From: JAFARZ01 sp035651595
Lineage (GTDB): Bacteria; Actinomycetota; Actinomycetes; Streptosporangiales; Streptosporangiaceae
DNA length: 22,660 bases
Direction: 5' to 3'
Assembly (NCBI GenBank): GCA_035651595.1
Contig: DASRFJ010000333.1
Coordinates: 1-22,660 of the forward strand
Under the pieces are notes generated by a model, which was not told the DNA's origin, did no database searches, and saw only the letters and a program-made list of their open reading frames with translations. Shown one piece after another: positions 14,352-22,082 of the stretch (position 1 is its first letter; each line of letters opens with the position of its first letter). The position numbers were made by a program, and so were the translations under genes.

Positions 14352-15140
14352 TTAGCCGACGATGGCAGGGTCGTCGTGCTCGCGGTTGCCGGGGCGGGCT
14401 GCTGCCCATTCGCGCAGCAGGCGGGCTGCCTGTTCCTCGGGGGCGGCCAGGCCGAATCTCCGCGTGGCGGCGGGCTGTGCTGGCGGATGGTCGTGGCCTT
14501 CTGGCGGCTGCCCCTCGCTGCACCGCTTGCAGATGATCCGGGTCGTGGTGGTCCAGTCCTGGCCGGCGTACCCGGCATGCTCGAATGTCTCGGTGAGCGC
14601 CTGGGCATCGGTCTCGCCGACGACGGCGACCTGGACCTCCAGGGTCGGGATTGGTGAGGCCTGCCATCGTTCGAGTTCGTCGAAGACGCTGTAGACCCGG
14701 CCCCATGCCCGGCGTTCGCCGTTCGGCGCGCCGTCGTGCAGCACGACATCGCGCCACCGGTGACCGGACTGGGGCATGGGCACGTTCATGACTACCACCC
14801 GGGCAGGGTCGATGCGGCGGCCCCACACCACCTCAGCGTGCCCGTCCGGGTCGATCCGGACCGGCGCCGCACCCAGGTCCATCTCCAGTTCCTCGCTGCC
14901 GGCGGGCATCGTGATCCCGAACCGCTGCCAGGCATCACGGGCGATGTCCCAGCGTCGCAGCGCGGTCGCCGCGATCCCCAGGTTCCACCAGGCAGGGTCG
15001 CCTTCGGCGCCGCCGAGCGCGGCCGCTCGCCGGTTGCAGTCCATCGCGCCGGCCCACTGGCGGCGCCGTTTATGGACCAGTCCCATGTTGAACCAGGCCG
15101 GCTCGTACTCCGTGCGCGCAAGGGCTGGAGCACTGGTCAC
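14352..15140 (-). CDS. TPR-family conserved protein
   Basis: With start GTG 15140 the product is 262 aa and begins MTSAPALARTEYEPAW. The frame stays open to 15491, with an ATG at 15266, but upstream residues do not look conserved and run antisense to the antitoxin gene; no candidate start has a good ribosome binding site. Residues about 13-75 form two TPR-like helical pairs (AWFNMGLVHKRRRQWAGAM, then PAWWNLGIAATALRRWDIA). The middle is a beta-rich domain (VVWGRRIDPARVVVMNVPMP, then HRWRDVVLHDGAPNGERR). A CxxC pair (IICKRCSEG) near residue 205 could bind a metal. Proteins with this layout are widespread in actinomycetes, without known function. Likely cytoplasmic. Confidence 0.75.
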   Translation of the reverse strand: MTSAPALARTEYEPAWFNMGLVHKRRRQWAGAMDCNRRAAALGGAEGDPAWWNLGIAATALRRWDIARDAWQRFGITMPAGSEELEMDLGAAPVRIDPDGHAEVVWGRRIDPARVVVMNVPMPQSGHRWRDVVLHDGAPNGERRAWGRVYSVFDELERWQASPIPTLEVQVAVVGETDAQALTETFEHAGYAGQDWTTTTRIICKRCSEGQPPEGHDHPPAQPAATRRFGLAAPEEQAARLLREWAAARPGNREHDDPAIVG

Positions 15141-15324
15141 GGATAGTCGCCTATTTTCTCGAACTACCACAAGGGACGAGCAGGCACTCCCGTCAGTTCC
15201 ATACAGCCGGGCGGCACACTGTCTGACGAAACCCTCGCAGACCACGATAAGATCGCCGACTTGCATTCCAGTAGAGCGGATCGGCAGCAGCGCGCCACAC
15301 CAGGTGCGGCCAAGCCTCGCAGAG

Positions 15325-15330
15325 TACGAT
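15325..15330 (+). promoter_or_regulatory. -10 element for leaderless antitoxin mRNA
   Basis: TACGAT ends 6 bases before the ATG at 15337, so transcription would begin at or next to the start codon. The absence of any Shine-Dalgarno sequence supports a leaderless message. No convincing -35 is seen at 17-18 bases. Confidence 0.4.
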
Positions 15331-15336
15331 CCAGAT

Positions 15337-15585
15337 ATGAGTGACAACAAGGCCCAGCTCAATGTCACTGTAGACGCCAGTCTCAACGAGTACGCCGAAC
15401 GGCAGGTGGCGGACGGCCGTGCGCCGTCAGTGGATGCCGTCGTCAACTCTGCTCTTGCCGAGATGGTCAGGCGTGACCGCGAAGCCGTCAATCACCTCAG
15501 GGAAGTTGCCGCCCAGGCAGACCCGGCCAAGGTCGCCCGGATGAAGGCACACGTGGAAGAGCAGCTCGCCCGGATCAGGAAGTGA
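15337..15585 (+). CDS. Ribbon-helix-helix type II antitoxin
   Basis: The 82-aa product starts at ATG 15337. Residues about 7-45 fit a ribbon-helix-helix DNA-binding dimer: the beta strand AQLNVTVDASL, then NEYAERQVADGRAPSVDAVV and NSALAEMVRRDRE. The C-terminal 35 residues are a charged helix (KVARMKAHVEEQLARIRK) of the kind that wraps the toxin. Antitoxins of this type repress their own promoter and neutralise the partner. The next gene starts at GTG 15582, overlapping this stop by four bases (GTGA), the usual toxin-antitoxin arrangement. The antitoxin is full length while its toxin is truncated. Whether it is ParD-like or VapB-like cannot be settled from the sequence. Confidence 0.78.
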   Translation: MSDNKAQLNVTVDASLNEYAERQVADGRAPSVDAVVNSALAEMVRRDREAVNHLREVAAQADPAKVARMKAHVEEQLARIRK

Positions 15586-15840
15586 GCGAGGAAGGGAGAG
15601 GGTTTCCTCCCGTACCGCTCGTACTCGACACGAGCGTGATCACCGCTATCGCGCGGTCCGACGCGCAGATCACCAGCCTGATCCTCGGCTATGACGACGC
15701 TGGGCAGCCCATGGTGATTCCTGTCCTGGCGATGACCGCCGCTGCCATCGACATGCACACCGATTCCACAGCGCTGGTCCTGCGCGGGCTGCAGAAGCAG
15801 GGGAAGATCATGGTGGCCCATCTCAGCTCGCGGGGGCCGG
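15582..15840 (+). pseudogene. PIN-domain (VapC-like) toxin, C-terminally truncated
   Basis: GTG 15582 overlaps the antitoxin stop; GAGGAAGGGAG lies inside the first codons. Residues 10-84 match a PIN ribonuclease N-terminus: PLVLDTSVITAIARSD with the first catalytic Asp, then GQPMVIPVLAMTAAAIDMH, then ALVLRGLQKQGKIMVAHL. After about 15835 the frame continues to 15953, but the residues (Arg/Pro/Ser-rich) come from antisense of unrelated sequence. The remaining acidic active-site residues, normally 40-60 positions further on, are missing. It is therefore probably inactive, leaving an orphan antitoxin. The break coincides with the end of another truncated reading frame on the - strand. Confidence 0.72.
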
Positions 15841-15975
15841 CTACACACTGTCTGCGTCTTCCTCGCGGGCATAGCGCCGCCCATTCCGCACCGGTTTTTG
15901 GCTCGCCTCCTCCCCCCTGGCGGGGTACCGTAGCTCGTCGTGGGCGATCTTGAAGGCGAGGAGCTCCGCGGGCTG
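15841..15975 (-). pseudogene. C-terminal fragment of an unidentified protein
   Basis: The - strand reads AELLAFKIAHDELRYPARG, then EEASQKPVRNGRRYAREED and a TAG at 15841. The charged, well-formed sequence and codon use look like real protein, whereas the + strand translation of the same bases does not. There is no start of its own; it is bounded by the truncated toxin on one side and the VOC gene on the other. I do not recognise the family. Confidence 0.35.
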
Positions 15976-15983
15976 AGGCCGCG

Positions 15984-16706
15984 ATGACGGTCCAGCTCGC
16001 GAGCCTGGTGTGGGGAGCGTCCGAGCCGTTGCACCTGGCAAGGTTCTGGGCCGAGGCGCTTGAGTGGCAGATCACCGGCGAGACGGACGGCAAGGTCAGC
16101 CTGATGCCGGCGGATGAGACCGGTTTCACGTTGGTTTTCGCTCCCGGGGCAGCAGCGAAGGCTGGCAGGAACCGTATCCATCTCGACCTCAGCAGCCGGT
16201 CGGCCGAAGACCAGCACGCGACGGTGGCCCGTCTGGCCGGCCTGGGCGCCAGCGAGATCAACATCGGCCAGGAACCAGATGCCCGTCACGTCGTCCTGGC
16301 GGACCCTGAGGGCAACGAATTCTGCGTTCTCGAGCCGGGCAACAACTTCGTCACCTACGCAAGCCGCCTCGGATCGATCACCTGCGACGGCTCGCGTGCC
16401 GCGGGGCAATTCTGGAGCCAGGCGCTCAGGTGGCCGCTGGTCTGGGACCAGGACGAGGAGACCGCGGTCCGCGCGCCGGATGGCGCGCAGCAGTTCATCA
16501 CCTGGGGTCCGCCCGTTGCCCCCAAGCGCGGACAGAACCGGCTTCATCTCGACGTGGCGCCGCCGCCGGGCGGCGATCACGGTGCCGAGGCCGAGCGGCT
16601 CCTGTCGCTCGGCGCGAAGCGGATGGGCATCGGGCAAAGCGAGACACCGCGGATCGTGATGGCCGACCCCGACGACAACGAGTTCTGCGTCCTGGCTCCA
16701 CGATAG
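15984..16706 (+). CDS. Two-domain VOC (glyoxalase/bleomycin-resistance fold) protein
   Basis: The 240-aa product starts at ATG 15984, five bases after GAGG. Two homologous VOC halves are visible, residues about 5-118 and 125-240. Each opens with a domain-specific helix (HLARFWAEALEWQ; AAGQFWSQALRWP), has a metal-ligand type strand (NRIHLDLSS; NRLHLDVAP), and closes with VLADPEGNEFCVLEP or VMADPDDNEFCVLAP. VOC proteins are cytoplasmic; some are metal-dependent lyases or dioxygenases and others bind drugs such as bleomycin. This actinobacterial tandem form has no known substrate. The His and Glu of each half are retained, so metal binding is possible. It stands alone, followed by a hairpin. Confidence 0.87.
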   Translation: MTVQLASLVWGASEPLHLARFWAEALEWQITGETDGKVSLMPADETGFTLVFAPGAAAKAGRNRIHLDLSSRSAEDQHATVARLAGLGASEINIGQEPDARHVVLADPEGNEFCVLEPGNNFVTYASRLGSITCDGSRAAGQFWSQALRWPLVWDQDEETAVRAPDGAQQFITWGPPVAPKRGQNRLHLDVAPPPGGDHGAEAERLLSLGAKRMGIGQSETPRIVMADPDDNEFCVLAPR

Positions 16707-16730
16707 CGGCGCACCCGGGCCGCGCGCCGC
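16706..16730 (+). terminator. Candidate terminator after the VOC gene
   Basis: GCGGCGC (16706-16712) and GCGCCGC (16724-16730) form a perfect 7-bp stem with an 11-base loop, beginning at the last base of the stop codon. Confidence 0.4.
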
Positions 16731-16795
16731 CTTGGGCCGCCCTGGGCCGGAGCCTGGCGGTGGCGCGCCGTGCTTGCTCTAGCCCGTGGCCCGGT

Positions 16796-17047
16796 CTAGC
16801 CGGGCCTGCCCGCTCGGCTTCCGGCGCCCCAGAACAACGGGCCGACGCCCGGCGTGACCGTGATATCCCATCCGAGCAGGCGAAGTCGCCTTTCCAGGTC
16901 CGCTGGCTCATGCAGAACCTTCACGATCCGGTAGACCGTCCCGTCAGGGGTGCGCCGCTGGATGGTGGCAGACGCCGGGCCCTCGATAAGCTCCTCAGGC
17001 GTGCGGTAGCCGTCATCGCCGAAGAACACGCCACCCCGTGGCGTCAG
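16796..17047 (-). pseudogene. C-terminal remnant of a class I SAM-dependent methyltransferase
   Basis: The - strand reads GGVFFGDDGYRTPEELIEGP, then VYRIVKVLHEPADLERRLR, then LLGWDITVTPGVGPLFWGAG, with a TAG at 16796. This is the tail of a common actinobacterial methyltransferase family: the strand after the PGG turn, the YRTP.ELIEG segment, and RIVKV.H.PADLE.RL..LGW. The SAM-binding motif I half is absent. The frame stays open upstream to GTG 17239, but the extra residues are unlike protein and lack a ribosome binding site. It is a decayed fragment. Another fragment, the N-terminal half of a methyltransferase, lies at 19212-19406 on the other strand. Confidence 0.6.
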
Positions 17048-17316
17048 GGGCACGTCTTCATCCAGCCCTGCCCCGCCGGGCCGAAGGACAAGCGCCGTGA
17101 CCAGATCATCTACTACTGCTATAAGGCCGCCCGGGCCGGCGGCGGCCCTGGCCCCGGTGAAGCCAAGGGGCCCTCGATCCAGCGGGCGTAAACGGGCAGC
17201 GTGCCGCTCTTGCGGATGAACGCGCAGGCCAGCTGGCATACCTGGCCGAGCTCGCCGAGGTGTCGCATAGGCTGCAGTTCCGGGATTGGCGGGCTGCGGC
17301 TGACGGCGGTATCGAC

Positions 17317-19062
17317 ATGACAGACCTGCAGGGCGTGATCGGACTGCTGCACCGTGCCGACTGGACCGGCCTCAGCCTGGCTGCGGACGTTCGCTCCGAA
17401 ACCGATCAGGACTTGCTGAGGAGTCGCGTGCGCGCGGTGAGGCCGTCCTGGGTCCCCGAGGTACGGGGCCGGAGCTTCCGGGCAGATCCGGAGGGCCCGC
17501 CGACCTGGGCAGAGGCGGCCAGTAAGGAACCGGGCGGCTATCGCTCCTGGCACACGAGGCTGCTGATCGCACCGGGCGGCCGCTACCGCCAGGAGTACCG
17601 GGATGATCCTTCCGGGCGGGTCAGTGGCAGCGACGGTGAACGCAGCTGGGTCTGGCATCAGCAGGAACCGGAGCCGCCATTCGAAGTGCGGCATAAGCCG
17701 CCGTTGCACCAGCTGTCCTGCCCGTCCGAGCTGCTCGGAGAGTTCACGCTGGAGGTGCGGGGGCCGGTGACCGCGTGCGGCCGCGACGCGATAGCGGTCG
17801 CGGCCATCCCGCGGACCGGCAACGAGTACATGCCTCGCCTGAACGCCAGTACCCTTTGCGACCACCTCGAGGTGATCGTCGACGCCGAGCTCGGCATCCT
17901 GCTCCGCTACGAAGAGACCTTCGAAGGCCAGCGGCTCCGCCTCACCGAACTGACGGCCGTCGTGCTCGACCCGCCGGAGGTGGCGGACCTTTCCAGGTTC
18001 GCGCCGCCTGCTGGCAGCCGGATCAGCCAGGATCCGGAGGAGAGCCTGCGGGAGAAACGCAGCGGGCCGGGCTGGGAAGTGACGAAGATCGCCGCGGGAC
18101 TGGCCGCGGGCGGTCTCGGGGCCGCCATCCGGTTCGCGCCGCGCCGTCCCGGCCGGCCGGACATTTCCGAGAGCGACCTCCAGTCGGCGATGCCGCTCGC
18201 CGATCCGGCCGTACTTGAGACCGAAGGCGGCCCGCCGCCGCCGGACGATCTGCTGTACCTGCTGTACCGGAGCGGCGAGAACCCGGCTTTGACGGCGACC
18301 CGAGACGAATGGCAGGACCGGTCTGCCCTGATGGCGCAGCTTCCGGATTCGGTGCTCGGCGCGGGCTGCGGCGGCGTGGGTTACCTCATGGACTCCCTCA
18401 CCGGGGCGGCGCACGGGAAGCCCGTGGCTCACACGGTGTCCCGCCTGCGCGTCAGCGGCCGGGACAAGTACCGCCTCGACTACCCGGCCCGCCCAAGCGG
18501 GAACCGCGTGATGACGATCACCTGCGATGGGGAGCACCGCTGGACGGTGTTCGCGACCCAGACGATGGTCGGGCCGGCCTACGGGCTGCCGCGCGACATC
18601 GCCAACGTAGTCGACTCGTCCTGGCTGCTCGGATGCCGGCTGTCCGGCGGCGCGCAGATCAGCTACCGCGGCCGTCGCGCATACCAGCTCAGCGTGTCCT
18701 CGGACGGCGATGGCTGGCAGGCGGCATCACTGCCGTCCTTCCCCGCCGACGTGATCGTTGACGCCGAACTCGGATGCCTGCTCCGGCTGATCTCGTTCGC
18801 AGGCGACAGGCCGGCGGCGTGGTACGAGCTGAGCGGCATCAGCACCGAGCCGGTCCCGGCCGGGGAGTTCCGCCTGGATGTCCCGCCCGGCGTCCGCGTC
18901 GTGGAAGCCACGGGTAACCCGTTCACCGACGCGGCAGCCGCCATGCCGGGCGCGACCGGAAGCGTGCTACGCACCGCCGCCGGCGTCGTCCGCCGGACGA
19001 ACGATGCGGTCTCCGCCACCCGGAGCTTCCTCGACGACCTGCGCGGCAGGAGCCGTAGCTAA
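17317..19062 (+). CDS. Conserved actinobacterial protein with internal duplication, function unknown
   Basis: The 581-aa product starts at ATG 17317, preceded by CGGCGG; a GTG at 17260 would add 19 residues of unconvincing sequence. The two halves are clearly duplicated. VIVDAELGILLRYEETFEGQ (from 186) matches VIVDAELGCLLRLISFAGDR (from 479), each followed by LTELTAV or YELSGIS and a FxxPPGxR-type ending. Each half also has a strand pattern of an elongated beta-sheet with a helix, reminiscent of the LolA/RseB-type lipid-binding fold; that resemblance is inference. No signal peptide is present. A Gly/Ala-rich segment near 255-275 (IAAGLAAGGLGAAIRFA) separates the halves and could touch membrane. 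No catalytic motif is recognised. No operon partner is seen. Confidence 0.78.
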   Translation: MTDLQGVIGLLHRADWTGLSLAADVRSETDQDLLRSRVRAVRPSWVPEVRGRSFRADPEGPPTWAEAASKEPGGYRSWHTRLLIAPGGRYRQEYRDDPSGRVSGSDGERSWVWHQQEPEPPFEVRHKPPLHQLSCPSELLGEFTLEVRGPVTACGRDAIAVAAIPRTGNEYMPRLNASTLCDHLEVIVDAELGILLRYEETFEGQRLRLTELTAVVLDPPEVADLSRFAPPAGSRISQDPEESLREKRSGPGWEVTKIAAGLAAGGLGAAIRFAPRRPGRPDISESDLQSAMPLADPAVLETEGGPPPPDDLLYLLYRSGENPALTATRDEWQDRSALMAQLPDSVLGAGCGGVGYLMDSLTGAAHGKPVAHTVSRLRVSGRDKYRLDYPARPSGNRVMTITCDGEHRWTVFATQTMVGPAYGLPRDIANVVDSSWLLGCRLSGGAQISYRGRRAYQLSVSSDGDGWQAASLPSFPADVIVDAELGCLLRLISFAGDRPAAWYELSGISTEPVPAGEFRLDVPPGVRVVEATGNPFTDAAAAMPGATGSVLRTAAGVVRRTNDAVSATRSFLDDLRGRSRS

Positions 19063-19211
19063 ACAACAAGCAGTTCAATTGCCCGAACGCCGCGATCAGG
19101 GCTTGCCGGTACGGCCGGGCCTGGACTTTCCCTGACATTTAGAGCAACCGCGCGGCAGAGGACAAACGGCTACTTCACGCGTCGCCGCCCGGGGTAGCGG
19201 CGGCGGCCTGC

Positions 19212-19406
19212 ACTGGGCCCAGGCTGCGGCTGGCCGGGCCCCTCGAGCCCGCGCCCAGCCCGCGAGTGCTCGACCTCGGCGCCGGAACCGGCAAGCTGAC
19301 CGCCACCCTGGTCGCGCTGGGTGCCGAAGTCATTGCTGTCGAACCCGATCCGGCGATGCTGATCGAGCTGCGCGCCCTTCTCGAACCCGGCCGGAACGGA
19401 GCGTGA
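19212..19406 (+). pseudogene. N-terminal remnant of a class I SAM-dependent methyltransferase
   Basis: The frame reads SPRVLDLGAGTGKLTATLV, then ALGAEVIAVEPDPAMLIELR, then a TGA at 19404-19406. VLDLGAGTGKLT is SAM-binding motif I, and the acidic loop VEPDPAML after strand 2 is intact. Upstream residues (LAGPLEPAP) fit the usual lead-in, but no start codon or ribosome binding site is present. Everything after helix B, more than half of a normal methyltransferase, is missing. It is a fragment and cannot be active alone. Codon third positions are strongly G/C in this frame, supporting real coding ancestry. Confidence 0.62.
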
Positions 19407-19552
19407 TGTTCGGCCAGCGCGGAAGCCAACCGTTTGGCGCTCGGAACGCCGAATCTGCACGTACCGTCTCCGCGTCTTCGGACGCCCTGCCCGCGAGCAG
19501 ATCGTCCTGTTATGTGTGGCGATGCAGGGGGCGGGAAAGGTTGTGTCGGCTT

Positions 19553-20162
19553 TTACACACTGGGGGGCAGTTGGGTGAATTGCCATCCGACGGGAAGTTG
19601 GCCGCCTTTCATGGATGCAGCTTGGGCCTTCATATCCAATTCGTGAATTGACAGTTCCGCCCCCCAGTGTCTCACTCCTTCCACTGCCAGATGCCTGGCA
19701 TACGCCGCATAGCGGGTTGCGCAATAGCGGGAAGGGACGACTCCGAATACGCTCCTCGCGGCCCATCTATCCATGACAGGCCACATCTCGGGGTCGAGGG
19801 TGTCGAGAATCGCAGAGGCCACGGGGGTAGCCGACGCCTGTCAGCGAAAGGAGGCCGGAGGGCAGTTCCCCCGGCCTGCCGACCCAGCCGATGGCGGTGT
19901 TAGCGGCCTTCTGCCAGCCAGCCCAGTCGGCATCGGTGGTTAGCGTGGCTGCCCTTCGGTTCCGCCACGGGAGGATGACTGAGATGGCTGCTCGCGTCCA
20001 GAACTCGATCTCGCCCGGCCTGTTCACGGTTACAGCGGCAACGCTCCGGGCGCTTTTCCAAGCTGCGATCCGCGCAAGCTCGAACGGCTCGATGTGGCCA
20101 CGTTCCCACGCGTTGCCGGCGATCCAGAGCGGTGGATCCTGATATTCCGGCTTTCTCCGCAC
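19553..20162 (-). pseudogene. Helix-hairpin-helix (HhH-GPD-like) protein gene with one-base frameshift
   Basis: A strong ribosome binding site GGAGGAGG (20179-20172) lies 9 bases before GTG 20162. The first frame runs MRRKPEYQDPPLW through LSLTGVGYP, then goes out of phase at a C5 run (19823-19827, G5 on the + strand). In the next frame the protein resumes as VASAILDTLDPEMWPVMDRW and runs to a stop at 19553. Removing one base gives a continuous protein of about 202 residues. The join LLSLTGVGYPVASAIL...P.MDRWA resembles the helix-hairpin-helix and following helix of HhH-GPD DNA glycosylase-like proteins, but no catalytic residue can be assigned. A sequencing error in the homopolymer, or a programmed shift, is possible. 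Confidence 0.62.
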
Positions 20163-20179
20163 TTACCGACACCTCCTCC

Positions 20180-20589
20180 ACGCGCGACCACGATCATTAG
20201 GTACATCTACCATGCCGCAACTTCGGCTTCGGCCGGAGTATTGCTGCCGGTGGCGGGTGCGGTGGCAATATCACGATCGGGCTACTCGTCTAGCCTGTCG
20301 GCATCGGCAGCAGAATCGCACGAACCCAGTACAGGGATTGCCGGCCACAGCCGGATCAAGAAACACCCGCGGGCCGGCGCACTTGGCGTCGTCAGCCGGC
20401 ACGCGAGGCGGCAGCGCCCGGCGGCGGGATGGCAGCATCCCCGCGGCGTGGGTGGCGTCTGTGAAACCCGAGGTGTGGCAGGTCAAGCGGCGGTCACGGT
20501 TCCGCGGCGACCGGCGAACCCGGGTTCCAGGAGTGGCGGTCGCGGCGACGATGGGCCCGTGACGCCCGATCATCAGCGGATACAGTGAC
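20180..20589. other. Gap without a recognisable gene
   Basis: About 410 bases between the divergent helix-hairpin-helix gene and the GH93 control region. Open frames exist on both strands but are Arg/Pro/Ser/Gly-rich without known motifs or ribosome binding sites, as expected by chance in GC-rich DNA. No tRNA or strong hairpin was seen. Confidence 0.5.
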
Positions 20590-20610
20590 GTTTCGAAATC
20601 TTTCCGAAAC
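20590..20610. promoter_or_regulatory. LacI-type operator before the GH93 gene
   Basis: GTTTCGAAA (20590-20598), TC, then TTTCCGAAAC (20601-20610) form an inverted repeat with one extra C. CGAAA/TTTCG half sites are typical of LacI-family sugar-responsive repressors that control secreted hydrolases in actinomycetes. It lies immediately upstream of the -35. Repressor and inducer are inferred; an arabino-oligosaccharide would fit. Confidence 0.5.
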
Positions 20611-20613
20611 TTA

Positions 20614-20642
20614 TTGACAGCTGGTGCAGGGCGGCTGACACT
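20614..20642 (+). promoter_or_regulatory. Promoter of the GH93 gene
   Basis: A consensus -35 TTGACA (20614-20619) is followed after 17 bases by GACACT (20637-20642), a weak -10. The leader would be about 57 bases. Confidence 0.5.
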
Positions 20643-20706
20643 GGGCCCGTCGAACTGGGACATGCACAGGCCGTACGTGGTCGGCGGGCTCAATGAGGAG
20701 GTAATC

Positions 20707-21918
20707 GTGGATAACCGGCGCGCATCTCGAGCAGACGAAGCGGCGCCCGGCAATTTGCGGCTCTCCCGCCGGATGTTCCTCGCCCCAGCGGTGGCTGTTG
20801 CCGCTGGGGCGGTATTGGGGATGCCCGGAACGGCATTTGCTGAGAGTGTTTCCGGCCGGCCGGCCAGAGTCGCTCCGTTCGGCCCGGTGGTTGTAGCGGA
20901 AGGAGGGCTCGCCTACGCCCGGGCTGTGCGGTTGAGCACCGCTGCAGCCGGGAAATCGAGCACCTTGCTCGCGACCTTCCCGACCTTCCAAGGAGGCGGG
21001 GGGTTCCCGCTGTACCGGAGCGATGACTACGGTCACACCTGGCAAGAGCAGACCACCCTATCCGTCGGCGGATTCGCTCTCCAGCCGTACCTCTACGAGT
21101 TGCCCCGCGCCTTCGCTGGGCTACCCAAGCGAGCACTGCTCTTCGCGTGCAACTTGTTCAGCAGCACGAGCACCAAGATCCAGCTGTACGCCAGCACCGA
21201 CAGCGGGCTCACGTGGCAGTTCCTGAGCACGGTCGCCCAGGGCGGGCCGCCGGACACGACGAACGGAGCGACCCCGGTCTGGGAGCCGTTCCTGCTCCTC
21301 CACAACGACAGGCTGATCTGCTACTACTCCGACCAGCGAGACCCGGACTTCGGCCAGAAGCTCGCGCATCAGACCAGCAGGGACCTGCACACCTGGGGTC
21401 CCGTCGTCAATGACGCGACTGGAACGACCTATGCCGAGCGGCCCGGCATGACCACGGTCGCGCGGTTGCGGGGCGATCTGTGGATCATGACCTATGAATT
21501 CGGCCAGCCGGTCGACCCGAACAACCCGGACCAGGCGAATTACACGTATCACGTGCATTACCGTATTGCGAAGGACCCCGAGTCCTTCCGGTTCTCGCCC
21601 GACACGCCACTCATCGACCAGAACGGCTACCACCCGAACGCATCCCCCGTGGTGTCGTGGTCGGACTCGGGAGGTCCGAACGGAACGATCGTCGTCACAG
21701 ACAACGACGATCAAGACTTCTTCATCAACCGCGACCTGGGCGACCCGCGGAAATGGACTCGGCTTTCGTCGCCGATGCCAGCCGGATACAGCCGGTTCAC
21801 TCTCCCGCTCGATGGCCCCGGGAGCCCGCAGGACCGTGGACTCGTCTTCGTCATCACCGGACCGCAGTACGGGAAATCCGCTCCCATCGAGGCGGGCATC
21901 ATCTCAGTGAAAGGCTGA
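20707..21918 (+). CDS. Tat-exported GH93-like exo-alpha-1,5-L-arabinanase
   Basis: The 403-aa product starts at GTG 20707, five bases after GAGGAGG (20695-20701). Residues 1-45 are a twin-arginine signal (LSRRMFLAPAV, then a hydrophobic core, ending AFA), so it is exported folded. The mature part is a six-bladed sialidase-type propeller with Asp boxes SDDYGHTW (105) and STDSGLTW (163). VWEPFLLL (E193), YYSDQRDPDFGQKLAHQTS, ERPGMTTVARL and MTYEFGQ (E264) match GH93 arabinanases; in the fungal member Arb93A the catalytic glutamates are about 72 residues apart, here 71. GH93 enzymes release arabinobiose from linear arabinan. A LacI-type operator upstream suggests sugar induction. A general BNR/sialidase-fold protein is the fallback call. 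Confidence 0.85.
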   Translation: MDNRRASRADEAAPGNLRLSRRMFLAPAVAVAAGAVLGMPGTAFAESVSGRPARVAPFGPVVVAEGGLAYARAVRLSTAAAGKSSTLLATFPTFQGGGGFPLYRSDDYGHTWQEQTTLSVGGFALQPYLYELPRAFAGLPKRALLFACNLFSSTSTKIQLYASTDSGLTWQFLSTVAQGGPPDTTNGATPVWEPFLLLHNDRLICYYSDQRDPDFGQKLAHQTSRDLHTWGPVVNDATGTTYAERPGMTTVARLRGDLWIMTYEFGQPVDPNNPDQANYTYHVHYRIAKDPESFRFSPDTPLIDQNGYHPNASPVVSWSDSGGPNGTIVVTDNDDQDFFINRDLGDPRKWTRLSSPMPAGYSRFTLPLDGPGSPQDRGLVFVITGPQYGKSAPIEAGIISVKG

Positions 21919-22063
21919 TGCTTCTCCGGGCGCCGGACCAACTTCGATCCGGGGAGCAGGTAGCCGGGCGTTCCGCCGAGCCGGGCCACCTCCTGCTCGC
22001 TGGCCACGTCCGCCGGCAGGCCCCCGGCTGCTGTGAGCGGCCAGGCGCACCCGGGCTCCGTCG
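21919..22063 (-). pseudogene. Coding-like - strand fragment, unidentified
   Basis: The - strand reads AWPLTAAGGLPADVASEQEV, then ARLGGTPGYLLPGSKLVRRP, with almost every third base G or C. That suggests former coding sequence. No proper start or conserved stop is seen, and the frame runs into antisense of the GH93 3' end. I do not recognise the family. Confidence 0.25.
21933..21952 (+). terminator. Weak candidate terminator after GH93
   Basis: CCGGA (21933-21937) and TCCGG (21948-21952) pair with a 10-base loop; CTCC/GGAG can extend the stem with an internal loop. Confidence 0.3.
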
Positions 22064-22082
22064 CTCCCCGCGAACCCTGCCG

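Noticed and set aside
14776..15336. N-terminal extension of the antitoxin frame
   Set aside because: The extra 187 codons are antisense to the TPR gene and unlike protein; the leaderless ATG at 15337 gives the expected antitoxin length.
16430..17191. A 253-codon open frame on the + strand
   Set aside because: Overlaps the VOC gene in another frame, then runs antisense to the methyltransferase remnant; composition is Arg/Ala/Gly-rich without motifs.
17119..18537. A 472-codon open frame on the - strand
   Set aside because: Antisense to the 581-aa duplicated-domain gene, whose two matching halves prove the + frame is the coding one.
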